Part shown: positions 23,752 to 36,354 of the stretch, in pieces
Layout of the letters: every line of letters starts with the position of its first letter
How positions within the stretch are numbered: position 1 is the first letter of the stretch
NCBI GenBank assembly: GCA_963681505.1
Contig: OY811973.1
Location: 3,975,573 to 4,039,572, forward strand
Direction: 5' to 3'
Source: Eunapius fragilis
Taxonomy: Eukaryota; Porifera; Demospongiae; Spongillida; Spongillidae
DNA: 64,000 bases
Translations under genes and position numbers: made by a program
Notes under the pieces: model-generated
Databases searched by the model: none
Seen by the model: only the letters and a program-made list of their open reading frames with translations
Told to the model about the DNA's origin: nothing

Positions 23752-26700
23752 TCCCCCCCCCTTTACAAAAAACTTGACTAAAGTTTCAGCCTTAGAACCT
23801 CCTGTAGTCTTGATATCGTGAAGGCTCTCTGACCACTCGTCCAGACCTGGTTTTGTACCCATTCTGTCTTGCAGCAGTTTCCTGTGGCTCTAGTCGGACT
23901 TCGACTTGAGGCTCCCTCCCTTGGTCCTTCACTCCCTCCTTTCCATTTCGTTCCTGTGTTGAAGCCGGAGCTTGACCTTCCATGTCAGGTCTGGGTACAG
24001 GTACATCTGAGGTCACACCAGGTACTGTCACAGGTTCTGTTGAGTTCCCCTCCTTCACCTCCGAGAGATCATCCTGCCCTTGACCATATTCCGTGGCCTC
24101 CCCTGGTGGCCAATTATAAGTCGGCTTCAGAAACCTCCTATTTCTCCGGAGTACCTGGCCATCCACATCCACTACGTATGACCTGTCAGACAGCTTGTCT
24201 ACACACATTCCGCGATTCCATTGCGTCTTTTTAGCCAACATGTCTTGGACCAATACAGGTTGTCCCACCTGCAGCGGAGGGTGATCTCTCCTGGTGTTTG
24301 TCCGGTCTTGAATCACTTCCTGCTGATGTACTTTTTTTCTCCACATGTCATCCTGTACCTCGGGCACCAGTTTGTCGGTCGCTATTGGAACAGCTCCCCT
24401 CGTCCTCCGAGCCAGGAACCTTTGACTTGGGCTGGAGTCTAATCCCACAGTAGGTGTATTGCGCCATTCCAATAGTGCCCAAAATGGATCTTTACTTCTT
24501 CTCAACAATTTTTTCGCTATCTTAACTGCCGATTCAGCCTTTCCGTTCGACTGACTATTGTAAGGTGAGGACATGGTGTGTTGAAATTCCCAGCCTTTTG
24601 CAAACTCCCTGAACTCCCTGGCTATGAACTGTGGCCCACCATCTGTTTGTACGGTCACTGGTATTCCATAACGTGAAAACTGTTCTTTGATGGCGTCCAC
24701 CACCACTGTAGCAAGGGTAGTTTTGAGAGCAGAAATTTCAAAGTAGTCAGTTAGGTAGTCCACAATAAGCAGAAAATCCTTGCCCTTGAATCTGAACAGA
24801 TCAATTCCAACCTTTTCCCAAGGTTTCTGAGGGATATAGTGTGCCAAATGCTTCTCCTTAGGCATCGCTGGAGAGTCCATTTCACAAACAGTGCATTGAG
24901 AGCACACTCTCTTTACATCTTCTGTCATTCCTGGCCAATACACTGAGTCCCTCGCTCTTCTCAATGTCGATTCAATACCTTGATGACTCGCATGCAGTCT
25001 TTGCAGTATCTGGCCTCTGAGTTCAAAGGGAACAACAACCTGCCCCCCCTTATAGATGATCCCATCTTGAACCGTCAAGCAGTCTCGAACGTTCCAGTAT
25101 GGTCTTAACGGTAGGGACACCTGTGCAATGTTGGACGGCCATCCCTGACCAAGAACTCGTCTCAGTCCACATTGTTCAGGATCCTGCAGTGCTGTTTTTT
25201 TTATGGCTTCCATTCTCTGGTCGCTAACAAAAACAAACTCCCGCTCCTTGGTACTCTCCACCTCCTGATTTTCAAGGCGAAAAACATCGTATTTCTCACA
25301 CTCCTTTCCTGAGGACGATTCCACAGGAGCTCTGGACAACACGTCAGCCACCACTTGTAGTTTTCCCGGCACATACACCACATCCAGGTCGTATCGCTGC
25401 AACTGTAACAGCATTCTCTGTAGTCGCCTAGGTGCAACTAAAATGGACTTCTTGGCAATCATCTCTAAGGGCTTGTGGTCCGTCTCAATTCTAACTCTCT
25501 TTCCATAGATGTATTGATCTAGTCGTTGGCAGGCGAAAACTATTGCCAGACACTCCAGCTCTAAAGCAACGTAATTCTTTTCGCTCTTTGTCAGCGATCG
25601 TGACACTGATGCTATAGGTCGCCCATCTTGTAACAAAGTGGCTCCAAGCCCCTCAGTGCTTGCATCACACTGAATAACGATGGGTTTACGTACGTCGTAG
25701 AATGCTAACAGCTGATCATTGCTAATGAGAGTCTTCAGCTCTTCACAGGCTGCATGTTCCTTGGTCCCCCACACAAATTCAGCATCTATTTCTGTTAAAC
25801 GCCTCAAAGGCTCCGCCACTTTCGACAAATTCGGTAGAAACCTGGACAGATAATTGGACATTCCAAGGAAACGGCGCACTTCTTGAACAGTCTTTGGGAC
25901 AGGCATGTCTTTCACCGCCTTTACTTTTGCCACATCTGGTTTAACTCCCTCTGCTGAGATTTGATGTCCAATGTACAGCAGTTCTGTCTGGTGCAGGCGC
26001 ATCTTATCTTTGTTGAACTTTAAATTGACTTCCCGCGCCCTCTGAAGCAGCTTGAACAGTTTCTGATCGTGGTCCTGCCTGGCCATTGCCTCCGTTTCAC
26101 CTACTCCAAACACTAGTGTATCATCTGCAACAACAGCTACACCTTCCAGCCCGTGTAGGACCCCCTGGAGTCTCCGCTGAAATTCCTCCGGAGCCGATGA
26201 AATTCCAAACGGCATTCTGAGCCAGCGATACTTGCGCTCGGCTCCCCAGAAAGTTGTCAAAAAGCTACTACTCTCACTTAATTTTACTTGCAGGAACCCA
26301 TCTTTGGCGTCAAGTAGACTAAACACTCTGGCTCCTTTCAACCGGGGTAGGACGTCGTCTAAAGTAGGAAGATGGAAGTGGTTTCGTCGGATCGCTTTGT
26401 TTAGATCCCGAGGGTCCAAACAGACACGAACAGACTTCTTATCAGGTTTCCACACTGTGGTAATGTTACTGATCCACTCTGTGGGCTGCTCCACAGCTGC
26501 AATAATCCCATTTTCCTCTAAAACTCTGAGCTTGTCCTCAACTGCTGCCCGCATGGTATGAGGTATCTTCCTTGGTCTATTAAGCATTGGGGGCACTGCT
26601 GGGTCTAGGTCTATCTGGTATTCTCCGGGTAGGCACCCAACGCCACTGAAAACATCACCAAACTCCATCAAGACCTTCTCCTTTGTCAACGGGCTATGCT

Positions 26701-27957
26701 CCGCCACCAGATTCACTTTCTCCAACCTGTATGACAGTAGCTCCAACTGTAAACAGGTGTCCAAAGATATTAAGGTATGATGCCTGGTCTTCAATACCTC
26801 GAACACCAGCTGCTTGCTTTTTCCTTCCTTGTCTTTCACAACTACTACACACAACCCCAGTGATCGTTTTACCGATCCATCGTACATTGACAGTAAGGTT
26901 CTGCTGTCCTGTAACTTTGGTCTGCCTAACCTTACATAATCTTGGAAGGACATTACGTTGCAGGACGCAGCAGTATCCAGCTGAAAGGTCAACTTTATGC
27001 TCTTGCCGCTGGTCTGACACCAAAAGCTAGCTAGCAATTTTTTCCCCTTTTTCTCTACCTTGATCTGCAGTAATTCCTCTGTTTCCAACTCTTGGACCAA
27101 CTGGGTTGGTCTGCTTCTCATCTTGCACCTCCTTGCAAAATGGTTGAGCCCATTACACTTGAGGCATCTTTGCCCAAACGCTGGACACTGGCGGGGTCGG
27201 TGGCTTCTTCCGCACTTCCCACATTCCTGCTCCTCCTTATCTCTCCTATCCAACTCGATACCTTCAGACCTTGACTCTTTACCCTTGACTGGCACACCCC
27301 TGTTCCTCACCATGGCAACTTCATCCTCTTCGCGGTGTTCATCTTTGACTGCTGCTACTTGTTCGGACAGTTCCTTAGCCTCCCAACTCTGCAGATCAGC
27401 AGTCGTTGCCTCGATAGTTTGGCACATCTGAATAGCTTTTGCTAAATCCAATTTCTCTGTCTCAAAAAGTCTTCTTCTCATGCGCTCACTGTCAATGCCC
27501 CTTATCAAAACATGCAGCATCAAATCTTCTTTCAGGTTCCCAAAGTCACAATCCTTGACTTGCTTACGCAGCTCTGACACAAACTGATCTACGGTTCGGC
27601 CTGCCTGTTTCAGCTGAAAAAACTTGTCCCTGAGTACATGCTTACTGGTTCTTCGAGCACAGAGTGAGTCCAGCTTGGTCATGACTCCCTCAAAACCTTT
27701 GTCTTCTCCCTCCGCGAACGTCAACGCCTCATACATATCGTTAATTCTAGGACCCACGACTCGCAAAAACAGGGCTAATTTCACCGCTGAGTCTGCCTTA
27801 TCCTTTCCCAGCGCCGTCAAAAAGAGCGCGAACTCCTTTTTGAATCGTTGCCATTGCTCCGTGACATCTCCCTCGCCAACCTGATCGGGAACTAAGTATT
27901 TCTCCATTCCTCTCTTCCGTTTTCATACAGTTAGAGAAGAAACCACTTCTGACACCA

Positions 27958-28105
27958 TGTTACAAGTCCCACTACTATCTAGAAATAGTTCTTATCACAA
28001 ACACTCCAAGCAGCCCGCTTACACACAACACAGCGCATCCAAATCTCTAATAAGAGTCCCCCCCCCACTGCGCATGCGCAGTTCCCATAACAACCTCTCT
28101 AAACA
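27958..28105 (-). repeat. Gypsy 5' LTR
   Basis: 148-bp terminal repeat beside the primer-binding site. The AGAAG target duplication follows it. Confidence 0.95.
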
Positions 28106-28110
28106 AGAAG

Positions 28111-29855
28111 CAGCACCCTTTTACACTCCCTTTCCTTCCCTTCTGCTGGGAGCTGCATGCTATTTAACTCCTAAATTATTAAACGTAACAATTAATAAAT
28201 TGGGCTCGACTTGCGATGATCGATAATTTCAGTTCAGGTGCAACGGATACTACCTCATTATTTTGTATTAACTTCTTCGCTTTGACATCGCACCAGTTCT
28301 GGATCAACTGTTGCAACATGAAATATGCCAAGTGGATCCTTCTTTTGGAGGAATGGATTGGATTCATCATTTCTATTTACACAAGCTATTATTATCTATA
28401 CGCCGTGTGTTCCATAGTTCTCAAGACAATGGCATTTGCATGCAATGTCAAATATGTCGTTCAAATCACTGTGTGAAGATGATCGAATGTCATGGCAAGT
28501 GCCCTCAAACTATTTTAACTTCTTCAAGGTTCACCCCACCCACTCATAGCCAAGTCCTTTAGGTCACAGGCTCTTGTAGGCCAAGGGGTCTACATTGAAG
28601 CCAATGAAAGGAATACTTCAAGGCATGTGCAAGGAACAGGAGAGATATGGAACAGGAGCAAGACAGCAAGGTAACCATTGTTCGTGTTTACCTCAAGTGG
28701 CATACGGTCAAAATCCACAGCAAGTGGAACTCTCTGAAGAAAATTTCTAACCAAACAGCTAACTTGACTGTCTGCTGGTCTTCCATTGGAGAATCTATTA
28801 ACCAATGCCATGAAGAAGGAGAGTGACCCAGCACCAAGCTATTAATAACACTGCATGGCAATCCCTCTTTACATACTGGGATGAAACAGGTCAGCTACAC
28901 AACAAGTCATGGCAAAGTCAACAAGCTTTGCAATAGTGAAAGCTCACGTAATGGCACCCATCACTCTCAGCCACAATGGAAGTCCACAGTGGATCATGCA
29001 AGTGGAATTAGACTACCAGGCGTTGGAGGTGTTGGACTGCCACAGCTGCAGCACTTTGCCATCCTATGCTCACACAGGTAGCAACTTGATGTACTCATTT
29101 ACAGACCATAATGCTCAATACTGGCCATTCCCCATGGCCTAGGTGAGACCTTGTTCAATCACAAAAGCTCACTTGGTGTTGGACAACTATTTCACACAAG
29201 CCATATGGTTTAATATGAACAGTCAGTACAGGGAATGCTACTTGTATCTCAAACAAACACGCACCTACTGACTGTTCATATGAACCCATATGACTTGTGT
29301 AAAACACCACACACACACACTGTTCAGTCCACAGATTCCCTCCAATGCCTTGTTCCATCAACCTTATATTATGACATTCAATTGGTTTAGCATCATTGTG
29401 CATGCACCTCCATAACATTACCACAGACACACAGCCACATAGAACACACAAAGAACGGGCTAAGGCTAATTGCCCAAACCTTTTGCTTTTGAAACTTCCA
29501 AACATTGCTTAATGGACCCCTTTACATAGCTGTCTTTGGCTGTTGCAGTGACACTACCGCCCGCAAACTATTCATGCCAGATACTTTTGGGTACAAACCC
29601 AACCCAGACAATTCTCCAATAACAGCTCCCCATAACCTAGTGTAACTGAGGCCACCATTCTTAAGTTACGTCGCTCACCATCTTTAGCCTGTCACCGAAA
29701 AATCTTTCCTTGGGATGAATGGTTGAACTGACCCATGTGGAAATAGCGTTCCATCATACTAGTTAACTGAACAAGTTACCTGCCCTGTGCGTACAATAAC
29801 CAGGGATGCTCCATCCTAGAATTGGTCTGTCTTACTTAACCATCATGCCCTCAGC
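28111..29855. other. No gene recognised
   Basis: Several short open frames. One, at 28311-28562 on the plus strand, has a cysteine/histidine cluster (CMQCQICRSNHCVKMIECHG) that resembles a zinc-binding fragment but could not be assigned. A short inverted repeat (about 29210-29290, GAACAGTCAGTA and its complement) is present. Confidence 0.4.
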
Positions 29856-29868
29856 ATTAAATGTAACA

Positions 29869-30481
29869 TCAGCACACTAGCACATCACATCGCATGAACC
29901 CAGCATATGCTACTGGGCACACAGCCAACAGCCCGACCTCTGTCAGGGATGGAGCTGACCAAGCAGCCTCCACCATGGCCTTCAGCATATCAGCCATGAC
30001 TGGTTCCTTCCAAGGTAGGCAATTCAAGCATGGCCAAAATGTGCCGTAACCCATCTAATGTGGCCTTAACTAATAGTGACCCTTCCAATGGCTGGAGCCC
30101 AGCTAGTCCATGCAACCAGGATAGTGCATGCACTGCCCCCTCTAATGCAGTTTTACTCCCTGTGGACTCACTGAGGTGCTGCAAGTACAACACCAAATGA
30201 AGCTCCTGTACTGGGAACGAGGGAAGTCCTGTGCTGTTGGCCCAGGTCTTCCATCACTGGAAGGCACCAAGATATTTCTTAGTGGTGCTATCTGCCATCC
30301 CCTTTAGTACATGTAGCTGGCAGGGATTGGGCCAACCAGCTGTCTTAGCCAGCTTGTGTAGTGGAGGCCATGCTCCTGCTGAGAACACATCTGCATTGAG
30401 GGGAAAATAGATTCCAACAGCCCAGGATAACATTCCAAGTCGGGATCCAACCCTCCAGGCTGAAACAGTCAATCTTGGCAA
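29869..30481 (-). mobile_element. Tyrosine recombinase fossil (DIRS/Crypton type), broken
   Basis: Pieces in different frames of the minus strand together match a tyrosine recombinase. There is a SAM-like core-binding region (DSTTKKYLGAFQ; VLYLQHLSESTGSKTALEGA) and the beginning of the catalytic domain (EPVMADMLKAMVEAAW; LLAVCPVAYAGFMRCD). Such recombinases are carried by DIRS-like retrotransposons and Cryptons. The fossil is broken in several places and incomplete; no reverse transcriptase is seen nearby. The age is moderate to old. Confidence 0.65.
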
Positions 30482-30829
30482 TCAACATTGCCACCAAGTC
30501 TAACACAACCATGTAGGCTAACACAGTCAATCATGGCGATCAACACAGCAAACAGGTAATAAAAAGGTAAGGCAACAGTCTATCTGTATCACAAGCATAG
30601 CTGTATTGGGAACATTTCCACTAAACAAGTACACGTGATCTACCAGACCAGACCAACAACTCCAACAGGGCAATGCACATGTATCTACTATAAATGGTGC
30701 TCTACCATTACCATCTGACCATATCAGGGGCAGATTACCAGCCTGGTACTACTAATGTACCATGGGCTCTAAATCTCTCAGCATGTCTAATAACCCTTGG
30801 TATAAGGCCCAGAGGTGGACACCACCAGT

Positions 30830-30975
30830 TGTTCTCCCCATACCAGTCAACTGACCACCACCTGGTTCACCACCTAGTCCACCCTCTGGTCCACTCCATG
30901 GTCCACCACCTGGTGCACCCTCTGGTTCAACACCTGGTTTACTAACTGGTCCATCCCATGGTCCACCCCCTGATA
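30830..30975. repeat. Degenerate TGGTCCACC repeat
   Basis: Irregular copies of a 12-24-bp unit built on CTGGTCCACCACC. Confidence 0.8.
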
Positions 30976-31369
30976 CACCTCATGGTCTATCCATGCATGG
31001 TCCACCATTAACATTTCTAAACAGAAACTTTGACCCATTCATGGATGCACAATTATTAATACTCATAGACAATCATGTTATGTAAATCCTTACTACTGCA
31101 GACAACAACAGATTGACCATCATTATCTATTTGGAGGGGCACACCCACTTCATTATCTCACATGTGAGCTAGTGAAACACACCGACACTTTCGATGGCTT
31201 TTTATGACTTCATTTCCAAGACAATAATGTTAGCATTTTTTTGGAACCTAGTCTGTTCACTCCTCACAGCTATAACAGAGCATATCAAATAAAGTGATGT
31301 CCACACTGGGCAAACAGCAGCAAGCTCACACTGGGCAAAAAGCAGCTAGCTCACACTGGGTAAACTCAC
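30976..31369. other. Region 3' of the P450 exons
   Basis: The haem-binding exon expected next (F-x-x-G-x-R-x-C-x-G) was not seen. Copies of CTCACACTGGG(C/T)AAA occur at 31297-31367. Confidence 0.4.
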
Positions 31370-34300
31370 AAGCATGTTTGCTCCAGCAGGTATGTGTGGA
31401 AGCCATTTAGGGTCAACCCCCCAGGAGGGCACTGTCTTGCAAAACCTCCAACTACTCCAGGCAGTCTCATGGTTTCCTCAATCACCTGAACACATACACA
31501 TAGCATACAATGTGTTACCAAGAGACCTCTTATTAATCGTATTCTCCACATCTTCCCCTCACCCATCTCTATCTGTACACATCATCTCCTCCTCCTCACC
31601 CTCTCCCTCTAATGGCGGTAATCTGCACGCACATGTACCTGCTCTGTGTACTTGAGCCTGTCTAGGTCCTCAGCAGTGACCCTTTCTTTCTCTCCAAGCA
31701 CCTCTTCTATCTCAGACAGTAGCCTCCCCAGCACCTGAGGATGTGTGTGGACCTGCACAACAGCAAACAGCTCAGTGTTTGCCAGGGTCTCCACTCCTGG
31801 GGGTGGGGGTGGGGGGTGGAATGTGTCTGCAATGCTATACCAGCAAAGAGGTGGGGGAAGACCTTACCACCTATGTAGAAAGTAACAAAGTCGTCAACTA
31901 GAGTCTCAATGTCAGCAGTCTGATCGATGGCTGCATGTTGTGAGGATGAACTCAAAGAGGGGAGGGACAGAAGCCAACCATGTACCTTCCACCTTAAGGA
32001 TGTGCGAGAGGATATCAAGAGGGACCTCCTCCCCATCCTCCATGGCCTTGATGCGGTTCTGGATACAGTTTCTACCAATTGCTCTCAAAGTTCTGGCTAC
32101 TTCACAATAGTGTTCAGCTTCACGTGGGTGGAAGAACTGTGAAGAGGTAATAACTAATTCGATATCTCAATTTGGCACTATTTCTCAAAAATTATTTTTG
32201 CCACACTAAACCTCACCTCTAGGACATAAGTTCTATTTTCATGATGTGTTTTGCTGGAGTTTTATATAATTAACTTTGCGACATCAGGTGCACTTTGATA
32301 ATACTAAGGACATGTATAGGAGATGTTGGTAGTTTAGTGGTTTGGTAAAGGTTGGGGGACCTTAAGCTTACTATGCAGGCCACTAACATACCACAAACAT
32401 ATGTATTGTTGATTGGGTAACATGCCTAACCAGGACTAGTTAGTGCACCACTATATGTGAGTGAGACCACATCAAAACATTTATGCTAGTTATGTAGGTG
32501 ATGGTGTAAAAATGGAAAATATGATAGTGGGCTTTGTAATGTAAATGGATGCAGGGCCCAAGTAGTGGGTCCATGGAGGTTGATGTGTGGACCTATGGAG
32601 GTTGGTGTGTGGGTCCATGGAGGTTGGTGTGTGGGTCCATGGAGGTTGGTGTGTGGGTCCATGGAGGTTGGTGTGTGGGTCCATGGAGGTGGTGTGTGGG
32701 TCTATGGAGGTTGATGTGTGGGTCCATGGAGGTTGGTGTGTGGGTCCATGGAGGTTGGTGTGTGGGTCCATGGAGGTTGGTGTGTGGGTCCATGGAGGTT
32801 GGTGTGTGGGTCCATGGAGGTTGATGTGTGGGTCCATGGAGCATGGAGGATGTTGTGTGGGTCCATGGAGGTTGGTGTGTGGGTCCATGGAGGTTGATGT
32901 GTGGGTCCATGGAGGTTGGTGTGTGGGTCCATGGAGGTGGTGTGTGGGTCTATGGAGGTTGATGTGTGGGTCCATGGAGGTTGGTGTGTGGGTCCATGGA
33001 GGTTGGTGTGTGGGTCCATGGAGGTTGGTGTGTGGGTCCATGGAGGTTGGTGTGTGGGTCCATGGAGGTTGGTGTGTGGGTCCATGGAGGTTGGTGTGTG
33101 GGTCCATGGAGGTTGGTGTGTGGGTCCATGGAGGTTGATGTGTGGGTCCATGGAGCATGGAGGATGGTGTGTGGGTCCATGGAGGTTGATGTGTGGGTCC
33201 ATGGAGGTTGGTGTGTGGGTCCATGGAGGTTGGTGTGTGGGTCCATGGAGGTTGATGTGTGGGCTCATGGAGGTTGATGTGTGGGTCCATGGTGTGTGGA
33301 GTCCATGGAGGTTGGTGCATGTGTGTAACTCACCTTGAAGAATGGGTTGAGCATACTTTTTTCGAACCCCTTTAAAGCTTGTTCAGTGAGGAAGTCAAGT
33401 CCTTGGTCCTTCACAGACTTTGTTGTTCTGGTATTGACCGTCCATTTGATAGTGAAATCAGAAGAGAAAATCACCTGAAGTATACGGAGAACAGGGTTAA
33501 GCTTTGCCTCTTACAGCATGCTGTAATGGCCAGCCATACCACTGTGGCAAATGCTGGTGTTATCACCATCTTTATAGCAATGGCTGGTCTTATCCCCACC
33601 CCCCTACAGCAATGGCTGGTCTTATCCCCACCCCCTCCCCTACAGCAATGGCTGGTCTTATCCCCCCCCCCCCCCCCCTACAGTAATGGCTGATCTTATC
33701 CCCCCCCCCCCCCCTCCTACAGTAATGGCTGGTCTTATCCCCCCCCAACCCCCCTACAGCAATGGCTGATCTTATCCCCACCCCCCTACAGCAATGGCTG
33801 GTCTTACCCCCCCCCCCCCCGCCCTACAGCAATGGGTGGTCTTATCCCCCCCCCCCTACAGCAATGACTGGTCTTATCCCCACCCCCCTACAGCAATGGC
33901 TGGTCTTATCCCCACTCCCCTACAGCAATGGCTGGTCTTATCCCCCCCCCCCCCTACAGTAATGGCTGATCTTATCCCCCCCCCTCCTACAGTAATGGCT
34001 GGTCTTATCCCCCCCCCAACCCCCCTACAGCAATGGCTGATCTTCCCCCACCCCCCTACAGCAATGGCTGGTCTTACCCCCCCCCCCCCCCTACAGCAAT
34101 GACTGGTCTTATCCCCACTCCCCTACAACAATGGCTGGTCTTATCCCCACCCCCCTACAGCAATGGCTGGTCTTATCTCCACCCCCCTACAGCAATGGCT
34201 GGTCTTATCCCCACCCCCCTACAGCAATGGCTGGTCTTATCCCCACCCCCCTATAGCAATGGCTGATCGTATCCCCACCCCCCTACAGCAATGACTGGTC

Positions 34301-34802
34301 TTATCCCCACCCCCCTACAGCAATGGCTGGTCTGATCCCCACCCCCCTACAGCAATGGCTGGTCTTATCCCCCCGCCCCCTACAGCAATGGCTGGTCTTA
34401 TCCCCCCCCCCCCCTACAGCAAGGGCTGGTCTTATCCCCACCCCCCTACAGCAATGGCTGGTCTTATCCCCCCGCCCCCTACAGCAATGGCTGGTCTTAT
34501 CCCCACCCCCCTACAGCAATGGCTGATCACCTTGCTGATGATGTCCAATGCATTGTTGCGTATGTACGTCTTCAAAGAAACCTTTGTCTCTCCATCAGCC
34601 AGTGGGGCCAGCTTCCCCAGGAGCAGGTCCACACTCTTGCAAAACGTGGGGACGAGCACCTTCAAATGGCTATGAGTTGTACACCTTAGGGGGAATATTT
34701 TGTGAAAATCCTCACCACGTATTGAAAGCCGATTCATATTCTCTTCGCCTTGGCTTCCACTCCTCAAAGGTACGGAGTGTAAAGAGGCCATTTCCTAGAA
34801 GT
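31370..34802 (-). CDS. Cytochrome P450, CYP46-like, central seven exons
   Basis: Seven minus-strand exons with matching phases: 34716-34802, 34531-34669, 33334-33474, 31986-32136, 31868-31930, 31639-31796 and 31370-31485. The product follows cholesterol 24-hydroxylase (CYP46) closely: FEEWKPRRREYESAF (helix C), ADGETKVSLKTY, NALDIISK, RAIGRNCIQNRIKAMEDGEE, LDILSHILK, the I-helix DDFVTFYIGG, then LLSEIEEVLG and the K-helix E-x-x-R in VIEETMRLPG. The family hydroxylates sterols or other lipids at the ER membrane with a haem iron. The I-helix reads GG-V-E-T where most P450s have (A/G)Gx(D/E)T, so it is conserved. The N-terminal membrane anchor and substrate-loop exons (right of 34.8 kb) and the haem-cysteine exon (left of 31.37 kb) were not found. 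The gene is therefore partial in this window, or split or dead. The substrate is not predictable. Confidence 0.85.
32569..33320. repeat. 22-bp minisatellite in a P450 intron
   Basis: About 33 copies of a 22-bp unit around GGTCCATGGAGGTTGG, with two internal GGAGCATGGAGGAT variants (near 32838 and 33152) that mark a higher-order duplication of about 315 bp. Apparent ORFs on both strands are repeat artefacts. Confidence 0.97.
33575..34526. repeat. ~31-bp minisatellite with C-runs in a P450 intron
   Basis: About 30 copies of a unit made of TACAGCAATGGCTGGTCTTA plus a variable run of C. The unit ends in TACAG preceded by a pyrimidine run, so every copy resembles a splice acceptor on the plus strand. 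It lies between the P450 exons 33334-33474 and 34531-34669. Confidence 0.97.
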
Positions 34803-34950
34803 CTGAAATGAAACATCTCAACATGTGCAAGTAATTGTGGTCTGCTGATGCAGGCACCACGACTTCCTTGCGTATGCACTCTATAAGTGTTATTGCAAAA
34901 TACAACTATGAATTATGCCATTTCAGTTTCGCTTATCCATGCATTTCCTG

Positions 34951-35198
34951 GGTTACACTGCAGATTAGATCCCCCCTCGCACTTATCTTCTTACGGGACA
35001 CTTTTAATTCACACATTCTTTCTATTAATCAACGCGTATTAATCAACGCATAATGCACGCATGCACGCATGCGCAAGGAATGAAGTCAAAATTTCATATC
35101 AATGCATATGAACGAATCACTTAGGAAGAATGTGTGAATTAAAAGGTGTCCCGTAAGAAGATAAGTGCGAGCGGGGGTATCTAATCTGCAGTGTAACC
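34951..35198. mobile_element. 248-bp MITE with 8-bp target duplication
   Basis: About 72-bp terminal inverted repeats start GGTTACACTGCAGATTAGAT. The element is flanked by exact ATTTCCTG duplications (34943-34950 and 35199-35206). The size, lack of coding capacity and 8-bp duplication fit a hAT-type MITE. Confidence 0.9.
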
Positions 35199-35206
35199 AT
35201 TTCCTG

Positions 35207-35804
35207 CTCCTTCTAACCTTTCTCCAAACAGATATGCCAAGTGGTTTTTAATCCTGGCCTTTGTGTAGAGAGCAGACACAGTCTATATGCACAAAGGAAA
35301 TGATTAATACAAGGGTCAATTGTATTCCATTTAGTGCTCACTTTACCTCAACGTCAGTGGGGTTAAGTACAATGACAATTGGCTTCCAGTAGAAGAACAG
35401 AACATACAAATTGCCAACTTCAGATGCCCTATGTCATTAGCAGGGAGGTGTAATAGATTATTTAATAAGAACTAGCAACAGCACTTTGCATACAGTTGAC
35501 TGTCTGGATTTTTGCGTAGTAACATTTCAGTTCAAATTAAATTCATCATTGCATCTGCACCCCGGCCCTGCTTCTGTGTCTTTCTGTTGTTGCCAAGCAA
35601 TGAATAAACAAAACATTGGTGCTTTATGACTTCTGGACAGTTGATTATAGTGATCTTCCAATAGAATTGTTCAGAATGTTTGTAAGCTCATAGCACAAAC
35701 ATAATAATTATATCAGTTTAGAAAGACTTTAGGTCTGCAGAGAAACAATATGGCTTCTGACTGTGCTGCACATGAAAAGATCAACCCCCTATGCACATAT
35801 ATTA
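35207..35804. other. No gene recognised
   Basis: Unique AT-rich sequence; no P450 N-terminal exon identified. Confidence 0.4.
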
Positions 35805-36068
35805 TGCCCTCCCATGACATCATGCCCCTTGCATGACATCATGCCCCTTCCATTACATCATGCCCTCCCATGACATCATGCCCCTCCCATGACATCATGC
35901 CCTCCCATGACATCATGCCTCCCATGACATCATGCCCCTCCCATGACATCATGCCCTCCCATGACATCATACCCCTCCCATGACATCATACCCCTCCCAT
36001 GACATCATGCCCCTCCCATGACATCATACCCCTCCCATGACATCATGCCCCTCCCATGACATCATGCC
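35805..36068. repeat. ~19-bp minisatellite
   Basis: About 14 copies of CATGACATCATGCCCCTCC with small length variants. Confidence 0.95.
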
Positions 36069-36354
36069 CATTAGGATGTTTTGTACAGACCAAACCACTC
36101 ACACCATGCTACCATAGATATTATCTATGGCTCTACTTCACTTCAGAGTAAAACAATGACATTGCATTCAGGGGTTTGTCCCATGTGTTCATGTTCAGCT
36201 TGATGTGTCAGGGTTGCAATTACATACATAATCATATTGTGGTCATTTCATTTCCACGCAACAGTGTTTGTCCACTAGTAGTGATGAGAATTCTTTATAA
36301 CGGTCCATTGGACCTTGCAGCTATGCCCTACCCCCTCACTATTGATGAGTGTAG

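Larger units (their letters stand above)
23604..28105 (-). mobile_element. Gypsy/Ty3 LTR retrotransposon, looks whole
   Basis: An about 4.5-kb element read on the minus strand. The LTRs are 148 bp each (23604-23751 and 27958-28105), start TG and end CA, and appear identical by eye. Flanking AGAAG duplications (23599-23603 and 28106-28110) mark a 5-bp target site. Internal parts in order: a primer-binding site of the tRNA-Leu type beside the right LTR, gag, zinc knuckles, protease, reverse transcriptase, RNase H and integrase in a single gag-pol frame (23792-27907), then a purine tract beside the left LTR. The matching LTRs and unbroken frame point to a recent insertion. A single gag-pol frame is a known layout for some Gypsy lineages. 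There is no envelope gene. Confidence 0.95.

Noticed and set aside
23869-27884. Plus-strand ORFs across the Gypsy element
   Set aside because: Antisense shadows of the minus-strand gag-pol frame.
32490-33338. ORFs up to 276 codons on both strands
   Set aside because: The 22-bp satellite unit is stop-free in several frames and the frames cycle every 66 bp; the region is intronic in the P450.
33379-34526. Proline-rich plus-strand ORFs
   Set aside because: Artefact of the C-rich minisatellite in the P450 intron.
34835-34900. Possible upstream P450 exon on the minus strand
   Set aside because: Weak resemblance to the expected substrate-loop region and no matching donor; not enough to claim.
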